A stretch of 64,000 nt of DNA from Tistrella mobilis (GTDB taxonomy: Bacteria > Pseudomonadota > Alphaproteobacteria > Tistrellales > Tistrellaceae): the NCBI RefSeq assembly GCF_039634785.1, contig NZ_JBBIAB010000012.1, positions 110,301 to 174,300 on the forward strand, given 5' to 3'. The translations under genes and the position numbers were made by a program. The notes beneath the pieces are model-generated. The model saw only the letters and a program-made list of their open reading frames with translations, was not told the DNA's origin and searched no databases. Below, piece after piece: positions 7,026 to 15,969 of the stretch. Numbering within the stretch: position 1 is the stretch's first letter; each line of letters begins with the position of its first letter.

Positions 7026-9233
7026 TCAGGCCGGCGTCGACATCAACCCCGGCAGCCATCCCTCGTGGGCGCTGCGCAGCGTCTCCAAGGATATCGTGCC
7101 GGCCCCGGTCAGAGTCAATTCGGTGCCGCCGGTCACGCCGATCTGAGCGGCCGGCACGCCGGTCACCCAGGCCTGGGCGATGACGGCATCGGCCGCGGCC
7201 GCCGGGGCGGCGATCACATAGCGGCCCTGATCCTCGCCGAAGGCCCAGGCGAGCGGCGCCTGGAAGGCCGGCGGATCGATCTTCGCACCGATGCCCGAGG
7301 CCAGCGCCATCTCGGCCAGCGCCACCATCAGGCCGCCGTCGGAGACGTCGTGGACGGTGCTGATCAGCCCTTCCGAGATCAGCGTGCGGACAAAATCGCC
7401 GTTGCGGCGCTCCACCGACAGATCGACCGGCGGGGTTTCGCCGTCCTCGCGGCCCAGAACCTCGCGCAGATAGAGCGACTGGCCCAGATGGCCGCGGGTT
7501 TCGCCGATCACGATGATCGCGTGATCCTGGCCCTTGAAGGCGATGTCGGCCCGGCGCGAGACGTCGGCGATCAGGCCCACGCCGCCCACGGCCGGGGTCG
7601 GCAGGATGCCGGTGCCCTGGGTTTCGTTGTAGAGCGAGACATTGCCCGAGACGACCGGGAAGTTCAGCGCCCGGCAGGCTTCGGCCATGCCCTGGATGCA
7701 GCCGACCAGCTGGCCCATGATCTCGGGCTTTTCGGGGTTGCCGAAATTCAGGCAGTCGGTGATGGCCAGCGGCTTCGCACCCGTGGCGGTCAGGTTGCGC
7801 CAGGTCTCGGCGATCGCCTGACGGCCACCCTGATAGGGATCGGCATAGCAGTAGCGCGGCGTGACGTCGGTGGTGATCGCCACCGCCTTCTGGGTGCCGT
7901 GGATGCGCACCACCGCCGCATCGCCGCCGGGGCGGCCGACGGTGTCGCCCATCACCATGTGGTCGTACTGTTCCCAGATCCAGCGCCGGGAGGCGAGATC
8001 GGGCGAGCCCATCAGCTTTTCCAGCGTCGGCAGCACGGTGTCCAGATCGTCGCGGCCGCGGGGCAGCACGATCGGCCGGCGCTGGGGCGTGGGCGTCCAC
8101 GGGCGGTCATATTCCGGGCTGCCATTGGCCAGCGGCTTGATCGGCAGATCGCCGGCCACGGCATCGTGGAACTTCAGCACCATGCGGCCGGTATCGGTCA
8201 CCTTGCCGATGACGGCGAAATCCAGCTCCCACTTCTCGAAAACCCGCCGGGCCTCGTCCTCGCGGCCGGGCTTCAGCACCATGAGCATGCGCTCCTGGCT
8301 TTCCGACAGCATCAGCTCGTAGGGCGTCATGCCCACTTCGCGGGTCGGCACCTTGTCGAGCCACAGCTCGATGCCGGCATCGCCCTTGTCGGCCATCTCG
8401 AACGACGACGAGGTCAGGCCCGCTGCACCCATGTCCTGGATGGCGACGATGGCGTCCGACTTCATCAGCTCCAGGCAGGCCTCGATCAGCAGCTTTTCGG
8501 TGAAGGGGTCGCCCACCTGCACCGTCGGCCGCTTCTGCTCGGCATCCTCGCCGAATTCGGCCGAGGCCATCGAGGCGCCGTGGATGCCGTCGCGGCCGGT
8601 CTTGGAGCCGACATAGACCACCGGGTTGCCGATGCCGGCGGCGGCCGAATAGAAGATCTTGTCGGCATCCGCCAGGCCCACGCACATGGCGTTGACCAGG
8701 ATGTTGCCGTTATAGGCCGGGTGGAAATCGGTCTCACCACCCACCGTCGGCACGCCGACGCAGTTGCCGTAGCCGCCGATGCCCGACACCACGCCCGAAA
8801 TCAGGTGCTTCATCTTCGGATGCGACGGATCGCCGAAGCGCAGTGCGTTCATCATCGCGATCGGCCGCGCACCCATGGTGAACACGTCGCGCAGAATGCC
8901 GCCCACACCCGTCGCCGCGCCCTGATAGGGCTCGATATAGGACGGGTGGTTGTGGCTCTCCATCTTGAAGATGATCGCCTGGCCGTCGCCGATATCGACG
9001 ACACCGGCATTCTCGCCGGGGCCGCAGATCACCCAGGGGGCGGTGGTCGGCAGGGTCTTCAGCCACTTCTTCGACGACTTGTACGAGCAGTGCTCGCTCC
9101 ACATCGCCGAGAAGATGCCGAGTTCGACCAGGTTGGGCTCGCGGCCCATGATCTGGCGGATCCGCTTGTATTCGTCGCGGGTCAGCCCGTGCTCGGCGAC
9201 GATCTCGGGGGTGATCTTGGTTTCGGCCGTCAT
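7026..9233 (-). CDS. purL: Phosphoribosylformylglycinamidine synthase, subunit PurL
   Basis: 735-residue small-type PurL, the synthetase subunit that makes formylglycinamidine ribonucleotide from FGAR, ATP and ammonia supplied by PurQ. Visible are the N-terminal [14 protein letters not shown], the ATP/Mg segment [14 protein letters not shown] followed by [12 protein letters not shown], and the duplicated AIRS-like halves ([11 protein letters not shown] and [15 protein letters not shown]). The length matches the Bacillus-type three-subunit enzyme, and purS and purQ are immediately upstream, so the complete PurLQS complex is encoded here. ATG at 9233. Confidence 0.97.
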   Translation of the reverse strand: MTAETKITPEIVAEHGLTRDEYKRIRQIMGREPNLVELGIFSAMWSEHCSYKSSKKWLKTLPTTAPWVICGPGENAGVVDIGDGQAIIFKMESHNHPSYIEPYQGAATGVGGILRDVFTMGARPIAMMNALRFGDPSHPKMKHLISGVVSGIGGYGNCVGVPTVGGETDFHPAYNGNILVNAMCVGLADADKIFYSAAAGIGNPVVYVGSKTGRDGIHGASMASAEFGEDAEQKRPTVQVGDPFTEKLLIEACLELMKSDAIVAIQDMGAAGLTSSSFEMADKGDAGIELWLDKVPTREVGMTPYELMLSESQERMLMVLKPGREDEARRVFEKWELDFAVIGKVTDTGRMVLKFHDAVAGDLPIKPLANGSPEYDRPWTPTPQRRPIVLPRGRDDLDTVLPTLEKLMGSPDLASRRWIWEQYDHMVMGDTVGRPGGDAAVVRIHGTQKAVAITTDVTPRYCYADPYQGGRQAIAETWRNLTATGAKPLAITDCLNFGNPEKPEIMGQLVGCIQGMAEACRALNFPVVSGNVSLYNETQGTGILPTPAVGGVGLIADVSRRADIAFKGQDHAIIVIGETRGHLGQSLYLREVLGREDGETPPVDLSVERRNGDFVRTLISEGLISTVHDVSDGGLMVALAEMALASGIGAKIDPPAFQAPLAWAFGEDQGRYVIAAPAAAADAVIAQAWVTGVPAAQIGVTGGTELTLTGAGTISLETLRSAHEGWLPGLMSTPA

Positions 9234-9310
9234 CGGTCGCGATTCCCGTCAGTCTCGGAAACTTGGGGCCCGGCCATGCCGGGCTTCGGAGGCTGGAACT
9301 CCGGGGCGGT

Positions 9311-10000
9311 TCAGGAGAGCCCGCCCAGCAGCGAGCGGAACATCTGAGCCCCGTCGGTGCCGCCCAGCGCCGGGTCGGCCAGACGTTCGGGATGCGGCAT
9401 CAGCCCCATCACATTGCGCGCCTCGTTGTAGACGCCGGCAATGTTGCGGGCCGAGCCGTTGGGGTTCGCCGCCCCGGTCGGGTTGCCGCCGGCATCGACA
9501 TAGCGGAAGGCGACCAGGCCTTCGCCCTCGATCCGCGCCAGCGTCTCGTCGTCGGCGAAATAATTGCCCTGGTGATGGGCGACCGGGAACCGCACGACCG
9601 CGCCCTGCTCATAGCCCGCGGTGAAGGGCGTGTCGTTGCGCTCCACCTTCAGCAGCACGTCGCGGCAGACGAATTTCAGGCCGGCATTGGTCATCAGCGC
9701 GCCCGGCAGCAGCCCGGCCTCGATGGCGATCTGGAAGCCGTTGCAGATGGCGAGCACCCGGGTGCCCTTTGCGGCGGCGGCCTTCACCTGCGCCATGATC
9801 GGCGAATTCGCGGCGATCGCGCCCGAGCGCAGATAGTCGCCATAGGAAAAACCACCCGGAAGGACGATCAGATCGACCTTGGGCAGTTCATCGGCACGGT
9901 GCCAGACCATGTGCGGCGCACGGCCCAGCGCCGCCTCGACGGAAACGGCCACGTCGCGGTCGCAGTTCGAGCCGGGAAAGACGATGACGGCGGCATCCAC
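9311..10000 (-). CDS. purQ: Phosphoribosylformylglycinamidine synthase, glutaminase subunit PurQ
   Basis: Class I glutamine amidotransferase subunit that supplies ammonia to PurL. From the GTG at 10000 it has 229 residues beginning [16 protein letters not shown], which is the family N-terminus. The nucleophile is Cys86 in LAICNGFQ, and the catalytic His203 and Glu205 are in [10 protein letters not shown]. The in-frame ATG at 10048 would add 16 residues not found in the family. The ribosome-binding site before the GTG is weak. It lies between purS and purL on the same strand. Confidence 0.95.
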   Translation of the reverse strand: MDAAVIVFPGSNCDRDVAVSVEAALGRAPHMVWHRADELPKVDLIVLPGGFSYGDYLRSGAIAANSPIMAQVKAAAAKGTRVLAICNGFQIAIEAGLLPGALMTNAGLKFVCRDVLLKVERNDTPFTAGYEQGAVVRFPVAHHQGNYFADDETLARIEGEGLVAFRYVDAGGNPTGAANPNGSARNIAGVYNEARNVMGLMPHPERLADPALGGTDGAQMFRSLLGGLS

Positions 10001-10049
10001 GGGCTTGGATTCCCTGATTTCGGATCGGGTCGGCAGGGGCTGAAACATC

Positions 10050-10078
10050 GCCGGCCCGGGCGGGTGGCCCGGGCCGGC
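10050..10078 (-). repeat. Strong intercistronic hairpin between purS and purQ
   Basis: A perfect 12-bp inverted repeat, GCCGGCCCGGGC (10050-10061) and GCCCGGGCCGGC (10067-10078), with a 5-base loop and no T-run. It could protect the mRNA end or reduce read-through between purS and purQ. Confidence 0.5.
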
Positions 10079-10085
10079 GGCGGGA

Positions 10086-10331
10086 TCAGTCCGCGATCTC
10101 GATCGCGTAGTTCTCGACCACGGTGTTGGCGAGCAGGCGCTCGCACATCTCGGCGACGCGGCTGCGGGCGGTCGCCGCATCGGCGGCGTCGACGTCCAGC
10201 TCGATATACTTGCCGAGACGAACCTCGCCCGCTTCGGCATAGCCGAGGCCGTGGAGCGCGTTGGCGATGGCCTTGCCCTGCGGGTCGAGCACGCCGGGCT
10301 TCAGGGTCACGTGAACGCGGGCCTTCATCAT
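10086..10331 (-). CDS. purS: Phosphoribosylformylglycinamidine synthase, subunit PurS
   Basis: 81-residue PurS, the small structural subunit that joins PurL and PurQ. It shows the family pattern: [19 protein letters not shown], then [10 protein letters not shown] and a C-terminal helix with [13 protein letters not shown]. The ATG at 10331 overlaps the purC stop, and a GAGGAGG ribosome-binding site is only 4 bases away; the second ATG at 10328 is equally possible. Tight coupling to purC supports joint expression. Confidence 0.95.
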   Translation of the reverse strand: MMKARVHVTLKPGVLDPQGKAIANALHGLGYAEAGEVRLGKYIELDVDAADAATARSRVAEMCERLLANTVVENYAIEIAD

Positions 10332-11098
10332 GCGTCCTCCTCGGTCGGGGTCTCGGCCGTGTCGCGACCCGGATCCTCGGGCAGGATGCCGAGCCGGCGG
10401 GCGACCTCCTGATAGGCTTCCTCGACGCGGCCCATATCGCGGCGGAACCGGTCCTTGTCGAGCTTCTCGTTGGTCTTGACGTCCCAGAGCCGGCAGTTGT
10501 CGGGGCTGATCTCGTCGGCCAGGATGATCATGTCCTGGTCCTCGTCGAAGACCCGGCCGAATTCCAGCTTGAAGTCGACCAGCTTGAGGCCGATGCCGAG
10601 GAACAGGCCCGACAGGAAGTCGTTGACCCGGATCGACATGTTCAGGATTTCGTCGATCTCGGGGATCGTGGCCCAGCCGAAGGCGGTGATGTGCTCTTCG
10701 GTCACCATCGGATCGTTCAGATGGTCGGCCTTGTAGTAGTATTCGACGATCGAGCGCGGCAGCCGCTCACCCTCTTCGAGGCCGAGGCGGGTGGCGAGCG
10801 AACCGGCGGCGACGTTGCGGACCACCACCTCGATCGGGATGATCTCGACCTGCCGCACCAGCTGCTCACGCATGTTCAGGCGCTTGATGAAGTGGGTCGG
10901 CACGCCGATTTCGGCCAGCCGGGTCATCAGGTATTCGGAGATGCGGTTGTTCAGCACCCCCTTGCCGGTGATGACACCCTTCTTCTTGTTGTTGAAGGCG
11001 GTCGCGTCGTCCTTGAAGTACTGGATCACGGTGCCGGGCTCCGGACCCTCGAACAGGATCTTGGCCTTGCCTTCGTAGATGCGCCTGCGGCGGGACAT
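10328..11098 (-). CDS. purC: SAICAR synthase
   Basis: Phosphoribosylaminoimidazole-succinocarboxamide synthase, which joins CAIR and aspartate using ATP in purine synthesis. The 256 residues start at the ATG at 11098 with GGAGG upstream. The opening [16 protein letters not shown] and the motifs [15 protein letters not shown] and [10 protein letters not shown] are characteristic. The C-terminus has a short acidic tail. It is the first gene of the purCSQL-bolA-grxD cluster, and its upstream region carries a notable direct repeat (11198-11230). Confidence 0.97.
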   Translation of the reverse strand: MSRRRRIYEGKAKILFEGPEPGTVIQYFKDDATAFNNKKKGVITGKGVLNNRISEYLMTRLAEIGVPTHFIKRLNMREQLVRQVEIIPIEVVVRNVAAGSLATRLGLEEGERLPRSIVEYYYKADHLNDPMVTEEHITAFGWATIPEIDEILNMSIRVNDFLSGLFLGIGLKLVDFKLEFGRVFDEDQDMIILADEISPDNCRLWDVKTNEKLDKDRFRRDMGRVEEAYQEVARRLGILPEDPGRDTAETPTEEDA

Positions 11099-11451
11099 GG
11101 GCGTCCTCCGGGGAGTTCGGACGGGCGGTACGCCGTCGACGGGTCCGCACAGCCGGGGATCGACCCGGGAGCGTCGGATCTCGACGAGCTGAGCCCAGGT
11201 CCGTGAGCAAATCGGGTCCATGAGCAAATCAGTCGGGCCGGGCCGACTGGGCGGTCGGTCCGGCGCGCGCGAAACATAGACAATCCGCTCCGCCAAGACA
11301 ACGGCTTCCGACGCGACCCGGCCATGCGGTTTCGCCCGCTGCGCGAGCCTGGCAGGCCTGCCCCGGCAGGCCCGGCGGACTCTGCGCTCGCGATTGTCAT
11401 GCTGCAGGTGCACACTGCCGTTTAGCAGATGCAACCACGGAGTCGCTTCAG
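11099..11451. other. Divergent intergenic region purC / FabI-like gene
   Basis: 353 bases without a convincing gene. It should hold the promoters of the purine operon (-) and the FabI-like gene (+). It contains a 16-bp tandem direct repeat (11198-11230, separate entry) and, nearer the + strand gene, the palindrome GGCAGGCCTGCC. No clear sigma-70 hexamer pair stands out. Confidence 0.6.
11198..11230 (-). repeat. 16-bp tandem direct repeat upstream of purC, possible operator
   Basis: On the - strand GATTTGCTCAYGGACC occurs twice (11230-11215 and 11213-11198), with one mismatch and a 17-bp period. It lies 100-132 bases upstream of the purC start. Tandem sites with near 1.5-turn spacing suggest a regulator or a promoter element; no known factor is assigned. 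Confidence 0.6.
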
Positions 11452-12234
11452 ATGACCACCACCGCCGTCCCCGGGCCGCTGGCCGGCCGCAAGGGCCTGA
11501 TCGCCGGCATCGCCAACGAGCATTCGATCGCCTGGGGCTGCGCGAAGGCGTTTCGGGCGCTGGGCGCGGATCTGGCCATCACCTATCTGAACGACAAGGC
11601 GCGCCCGCATGTCGAGCCGCTGGCGCGCGAGGTGGATGCCCAGCTGCTGCTGCCGCTGGATCTGCGGGTCGACGGCGCAGTGGAAGCGGTGTTCGAACAG
11701 GTCGAGGCCGATTGGGGCCAGCTCGATTTCCTGGTCCATTCGATCGCCTTTGCGCCGGTCGAGGATCTGCACGGCCGGCTGACCGACTGTTCCAAGGCGG
11801 GTTTTCTGCAGGCGATGGACGTGTCCTGCTGGTCGTTCATCCGCATGGCGAAACTGGCCGAGCCGCTGATGAAACAAGGCGGCACCCTGGTCTGCATGAG
11901 CTATTTCGGCGCCCAGATGGTGGTCGACCATTACAACGTCATGGGCCCGGTCAAGGCGGCGCTTGAATGCGCGGTCCGTTATCTGGCGGCTGAACTCGGG
12001 CCCAAGGGCATCCGCGTCCATGCGGTGTCGCCCGGGCCGCTGGCCACCCGCGCGGCCTCGGGGCTGACCGGGTTCGACGATCTTCTGGCCAAGGCCCATG
12101 AAAAGGCGCCGATCTCGTCGCTGCTGTCGATCGAGGATGTGGGGGCCGCGACCGCGCATCTCGCCACCGACGCCGCCCGGCTGATGACCGGCCAGACCCT
12201 GTTCGTCGATGGCGGCTACCATATCATCGACTGA
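11452..12234 (+). CDS. FabI-like enoyl-ACP reductase (SDR superfamily)
   Basis: 260-residue reductase of the FabI group, which reduces trans-2-enoyl-ACP with NADH in fatty acid synthesis. It shows the FabI nucleotide motif [11 protein letters not shown] (about 19-29), SIAFAP near 98, and the catalytic set Tyr151 (SYFGA), Tyr161 and Lys168 in the spacing Y-x6-K typical of FabI. The C-terminus [12 protein letters not shown] is standard. Several usually fixed positions differ (for example Pro-Val before the Lys), so it may be a second FabI paralogue rather than the main enzyme. It stands alone, divergent from purC. Confidence 0.85.
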   Translation: MTTTAVPGPLAGRKGLIAGIANEHSIAWGCAKAFRALGADLAITYLNDKARPHVEPLAREVDAQLLLPLDLRVDGAVEAVFEQVEADWGQLDFLVHSIAFAPVEDLHGRLTDCSKAGFLQAMDVSCWSFIRMAKLAEPLMKQGGTLVCMSYFGAQMVVDHYNVMGPVKAALECAVRYLAAELGPKGIRVHAVSPGPLATRAASGLTGFDDLLAKAHEKAPISSLLSIEDVGAATAHLATDAARLMTGQTLFVDGGYHIID

Positions 12235-12406
12235 GCGGCCATATGATCGGGAGGATACCGGCCGGTTGCGCTAGGCATGGCCGCCCGCTGCTGGTATGAG
12301 AGGGGGCGACGGGGCCGTCGCGCCGCGAGATGGCAAACGCTGCCGCGGCAGACTGGCCGGAGCCGGGTCCGCACCACCGATCAGGTTTTGCAGGAGTAGT
12401 CCAGCG

Positions 12407-12724
12407 ATGAGCACCTTCGACAACCGCGAGCGCGCCGAAGAAAACCGCTTCGCCCACGACCAGGAACTGGCCTTCAAGGCCCGCGTGAAGCGCGCCCGGC
12501 TGCTCGCCGCCTGGGCCGGGCCGCAGATCGGCCGCACCGACATCGCCGCCTATGGCGACGAGCTGATCGATGCCGACATGAAGGAGCCGGGCGACGAGGA
12601 CATCATCGCCCGTCTGCTGGCCGATTTCGCCGCCGCGAATGTCGAGACCTCGCGCCATGTCGTCGAGATCCAGCTTCAGCGCCTGGGCGAGGAAGCCAAG
12701 GCGGCGGTGCTCGCCCAGGGCTGA
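12407..12724 (+). CDS. F1Fo-ATPase inhibitor zeta subunit (DUF1476)
   Basis: 105-residue all-helical protein of the DUF1476 family, known in Paracoccus as the zeta subunit that inhibits ATP hydrolysis by the F1 motor. It begins STFDNRERAEENRFAHDQEL, the inhibitory N-terminal region, followed by KARVKRARLLAAWAG and a C-terminal helical bundle. AGGAG lies ten bases before the ATG. This family is essentially alphaproteobacterial, which supports the taxonomic call. A terminator follows at once, so it is monocistronic. Confidence 0.93.
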   Translation: MSTFDNRERAEENRFAHDQELAFKARVKRARLLAAWAGPQIGRTDIAAYGDELIDADMKEPGDEDIIARLLADFAAANVETSRHVVEIQLQRLGEEAKAAVLAQG

Positions 12725-12753
12725 TCGCCCGGGCACCGAGACCGACTTCAGCG

Positions 12754-12784
12754 AACCCGCCCGGGCCCGGCCCTGGCGGGTTTT
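12754..12784 (+). terminator. Terminator after the zeta-subunit gene
   Basis: AACCCGCC (12754-12761) pairs with GGCGGGTT (12775-12782) and is followed by further T residues. It lies between convergent genes. Confidence 0.7.
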
Positions 12785-12808
12785 CTGCATTCGGGGAGAG
12801 GGGCTGCG

Positions 12809-13648
12809 TCAGATGGTGAGCAGGGCGAAGTCTTCCGAAAGCCCTTCCTCGGGATAGCCCCACTGGCGGGCGACCACGCGGGTCCGGCCGACCCGGTAAT
12901 CGACATCGTGATGGGTGTGGCCATGCAGCCAGAGCGCCGGCTCATGCGCCTGCATCAGATCGGTCATGTCCGAGACGAAGGCGGGGGAGAGGGGGCTGCC
13001 CGCGAAGCGTTCGGCCACCGAAGCCGCCGCGGGCCCGTGATGGGTGACGACCACGGTCGCCGACGGATCCGAGGCGGCGAGTTCCCGCGCCAGCCAGGCC
13101 CGGAAATCCAGATGCAGGCCGCGGGCATCTTCCGGGCTGAACGGGCGGTCGCCCTCGCGGATGCGCTGATGGTCGTAGAGCACCTGGCCCGCCAGATCCA
13201 TGGCCGTGCCGGCGGCGGCATCGCCATAGAGCCGGTAATCGGTCCAGGCCGTGCCGCCCAGAATGCGGACCCGGCGGTCCCGGGCGTCGATGTCGATCGC
13301 ATCACCGTCCAGCACGCGCAGATTGCCGGCGGCCGTCGCCGCCCGGCGCATGTCCCGGATCAGCGGCGCCCGGTCATGGCCGTAGAATTCGTGATTGCCC
13401 GGGATATAGAGCACCGGCAGATCGCCGAAATTCCGGCCGGCCCAGTCGATCCCGCCGGTACCGTTGGCGATGTCGCCGGCCAGGATCACGAGATCGGCCC
13501 CGGCATCCCGTGCGGCATCGGCCGTCCGGCGCCCCAGATCGTCGATCGCCGCCAGGGCGGCCTCCGGTTCCAGGCCGGCGCGTTCCAGCCGTCGGCGCCT
13601 GACGTCGAGATGAAGGTCCGAGAGAAGGGCGAGGCGGAGATCGGTCAT
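12809..13648 (-). CDS. Metallophosphoesterase (calcineurin-like)
   Basis: 279-residue phosphoesterase with the full set of metal-binding blocks: SDLHLD near the N-terminus, VILAGDIANG, YIPGNHEFYGH, VVTHHGPAA and WLHGHTHHDVDYRVG. These coordinate the two-metal centre of the family. The substrate is not predictable. The start at 13648 (MTDLRLALL) is chosen by family alignment; no good ribosome-binding site precedes it. It is convergent with the zeta-subunit gene and divergent from the gene at 13823. Confidence 0.9.
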   Translation of the reverse strand: MTDLRLALLSDLHLDVRRRRLERAGLEPEAALAAIDDLGRRTADAARDAGADLVILAGDIANGTGGIDWAGRNFGDLPVLYIPGNHEFYGHDRAPLIRDMRRAATAAGNLRVLDGDAIDIDARDRRVRILGGTAWTDYRLYGDAAAGTAMDLAGQVLYDHQRIREGDRPFSPEDARGLHLDFRAWLARELAASDPSATVVVTHHGPAAASVAERFAGSPLSPAFVSDMTDLMQAHEPALWLHGHTHHDVDYRVGRTRVVARQWGYPEEGLSEDFALLTI

Positions 13649-13822
13649 GGGGGGAGAACTCGCATGGGGTCGATGATGGCATATCATAACATGACGCGGC
13701 GGACGGGCCGATGACACAGCCTGTACGGGACGGGAATTCGCGGATCGTTCGAAAGAATTGACGCCTTGATCCCGTATGATAGCGTGTGCGGAGAGAGTTA
13801 CCTTTCCCGAGTGCCCCGCCTC

Positions 13823-14284
13823 ATGGACACCTTCAATCTCCAGACTTTCGAAACCTTGGTCGAGACTCACGACTACGGGTTTCACAAGAGCATCCCGATC
13901 GAGACCCTGGCCGAGTGGCTGGAGATGGAGTATCGCGAGGCGCTCGAGACCGCCAAGCGGATCGAGGCGCTGACCGACTGGCAGCTGGTGATCGGCCGCC
14001 GTGGCCAGAAGACCCGGCTGGTGAAGCGCGATGCCGCCGCGATCGCGGCCGAGCCGCAGACGGTCGCCGCTTCTGACGCGGCAGCGCCGGCCCAGCCCTT
14101 CTATGCCGTCCGCACCCGCACCGGCGGCCCCCGCACGACCGAGACGGTCGAGGTCTATTTCCCGATCCGCCTCGGCCAGAACGTCGCGCTGCGCCTGCCG
14201 GCCGATGTGACGCGCGAGGAGCTGGACCGTTTCGCGCTGTTTCTGAAGAGCCTGCCGGTCCGCGAACCTCTCAACGACGACTGA
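13823..14284 (+). CDS. Hypothetical protein, possible winged-helix N-terminal region
   Basis: About 153 residues; I do not recognise the family. The N-terminal half (TFNLQTFETLVETHDYGFHKSIPIE and the following helices) is helical and charged, and it could be a small winged-helix-like or protein-binding module. A Pro/Ala-rich linker follows. The C-terminal half (ETVEVYFPIRLGQNVALRLP and TREELDRFALFLKSLP) looks like a beta strand pair plus a helix. The start is uncertain: ATG at 13823, GTG at 13811, or further upstream. GGAGAG at 13790-13795 is 15 bases from the GTG. A clean terminator follows. Confidence 0.65.
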   Translation: MDTFNLQTFETLVETHDYGFHKSIPIETLAEWLEMEYREALETAKRIEALTDWQLVIGRRGQKTRLVKRDAAAIAAEPQTVAASDAAAPAQPFYAVRTRTGGPRTTETVEVYFPIRLGQNVALRLPADVTREELDRFALFLKSLPVREPLNDD

Positions 14285-14292
14285 CGCATGAA

Positions 14293-14322
14293 AAAACCCC
14301 GCAGCAGCTGCCGCGGGGTTTT
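14293..14322. terminator. Strong bidirectional terminator
   Basis: AAAACCCCGC (14293-14302) pairs with GCGGGGTTTT (14313-14322), with a further self-complementary GCAGCTGC in the loop. A and T runs flank both sides. It terminates the hypothetical gene (+) and purB (-). Confidence 0.88.
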
Positions 14323-14349
14323 CTCTGACGTCTGGTGTCGTGGTCGGGA

Positions 14350-15648
14350 TCAGGCCCGCCCGAACACCCGCCGGAAGATCGTGTCGACCTGCGCCATGTG
14401 ATAGCCCAGATCGAACAGCCCTTCGATCTCGGCGTCGGAGAGGCGGGCGGTGACCTCGGGGTCGGCCTTCAGCAGGTCGATGAACTGGCCCTCGCCGCGC
14501 CAGACCGGCATGGCGTTGCGCTGCACCAGGCGATAGGCGTCCTCGCGGCTGACGCCCTTCTGGGTGAGGGCGAGCAGCACGCGCTGCGAGTGGACCAGGC
14601 CGCCCAGCGCATCCAGATTGGCCATCATCCGCTCAGGGTAAACCACCAGCTTGTCGACCACGCCGGCCAGGCGGTTGAGCGCAAAATCGAGCACGATGGT
14701 GGCGTCGGGGCCGATCATCCGCTCCACCGAGGAATGCGAGATGTCGCGCTCGTGCCAGAGCGCCACATTCTCCATCGCCGGGGTGATATAGCCGCGCACC
14801 ACGCGGGCCAGACCGGTCAGGTTTTCGGTCAGCACCGGGTTGCGCTTGTGCGGCATCGCCGACGAGCCCTTCTGCCCGGGCGAGAAATACTCTTCCGCCT
14901 CGTAGACCTCGGACCGCTGCAGATGGCGGATTTCAACCGCCAGCCGCTCGACCGAGCTTGCCACCACGCCCAGCACCGCGAAGAACATCGCATGGCGGTC
15001 GCGCGGGATCACCTGGGTCGAAACCGGCTCGGGCTTCAGGCCCAGCTTTTCGGCCACATGCTCTTCGACCCGGGGGTCGATATTGGCGAAGGTGCCGACG
15101 GCGCCCGAGATGGCGCAGGTCGCGATCTCGTCACGCGCCGCCACCAGCCGGGCGCGGGCGCGCTGGAATTCGGCATGATAGCCGGCAAGCTTCAGGCCGA
15201 ACGTCACCGGCTCGGCATGGATGCCGTGGCTGCGGCCGATAGTGGGGGTGTCCTTGTATTCGAAGGCGCGGCGTTCCAGTGCGGCCAGCACCTTGTCGAC
15301 ATCCTCGATCAGCAGATCGGCGGCCTGCTTCAGCTGCACGGCGAGGCAGGTATCCAGCACGTCCGACGAGGTCATGCCCTGATGCACGAAGCGGGCTTCC
15401 TCGCCCACATGCTCGGCCAGGCTGGTCAGGAAGGCGATGACGTCGTGCTTCACCTCGCGCTCGATCTCGTCGATGCGCGGAATGTCGAAGGCGCCGCGCT
15501 CCCACACCGCCTTCGCGGCTTCCTTGGGGATCACCCCCAGCTCGGCCTGGGCGTCGCAGGCATGGGCTTCGATCTCGAACCAGATGCGGAACTTGTTCTC
15601 CGGTTCCCAGATCCGGACCATCTCGGGGCGGGAATAGCGCGGGATCAT
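14350..15648 (-). CDS. purB: Adenylosuccinate lyase
   Basis: 432-residue lyase that cleaves SAICAR to AICAR and adenylosuccinate to AMP, both with release of fumarate. The N-terminus MIPRYSRPEMVRIWEPENKF is the family start. TSSDVLDT, the catalytic-His region GRSHGIHAEPV and the superfamily signature GSSAMPHKRNP are present. ATG at 15648 with AAGGA about ten bases upstream. It is separate from, but functionally tied to, the purCSQL cluster about 3 kb away. Confidence 0.97.
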   Translation of the reverse strand: MIPRYSRPEMVRIWEPENKFRIWFEIEAHACDAQAELGVIPKEAAKAVWERGAFDIPRIDEIEREVKHDVIAFLTSLAEHVGEEARFVHQGMTSSDVLDTCLAVQLKQAADLLIEDVDKVLAALERRAFEYKDTPTIGRSHGIHAEPVTFGLKLAGYHAEFQRARARLVAARDEIATCAISGAVGTFANIDPRVEEHVAEKLGLKPEPVSTQVIPRDRHAMFFAVLGVVASSVERLAVEIRHLQRSEVYEAEEYFSPGQKGSSAMPHKRNPVLTENLTGLARVVRGYITPAMENVALWHERDISHSSVERMIGPDATIVLDFALNRLAGVVDKLVVYPERMMANLDALGGLVHSQRVLLALTQKGVSREDAYRLVQRNAMPVWRGEGQFIDLLKADPEVTARLSDAEIEGLFDLGYHMAQVDTIFRRVFGRA

Positions 15649-15969
15649 CGCTGGGCTGTCCTTCGCAGGCGAAACACACGCGAACCGGAGCCGTCCGGCC
15701 GCTTCGGGCAGGGTTATAGCCCGTGGCGCCCGCCGGGCAAAGGGCAGATGACCGGGGGCGGGGCCGCGGCGCGCGCAAAGCTGCTGCGCCGGGCGCCGTC
15801 GTGGCTTAGTCTGGGTGGCGGTGGCCGTCATGAACATGTCTTGAAGCAGATGGCCTTACGAGGTCGACAAGGCCACACGGCCGCCCAATATCCAGAAAAG
15901 CACCGTATGCACCGGTGTGGCGGGCAGGCTGTCGGGTGAGAGCAGGCTGTGGGTGAGAGGTAGGGGGGC
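15649..15969. other. Divergent intergenic region purB / cyclase gene
   Basis: 321 bases without a supported gene, expected to hold both promoters. Open frames here lack family resemblance. Only a short palindrome, CACCGGTG, near 15910 and GC-rich patches are visible. Confidence 0.5.

Noticed and set aside
7065..11206. Two long + frames (to 9347 and from 9263) opposite purL, purQ, purS and purC
   Set aside because: Both are antisense to recognised purine genes and give His/Gly/Arg-rich nonsense.
13758..13780. TTGACG and TATGAT as a promoter for the 13823 gene
   Set aside because: The spacer is only 11 bases, far too short for a sigma-70 promoter.
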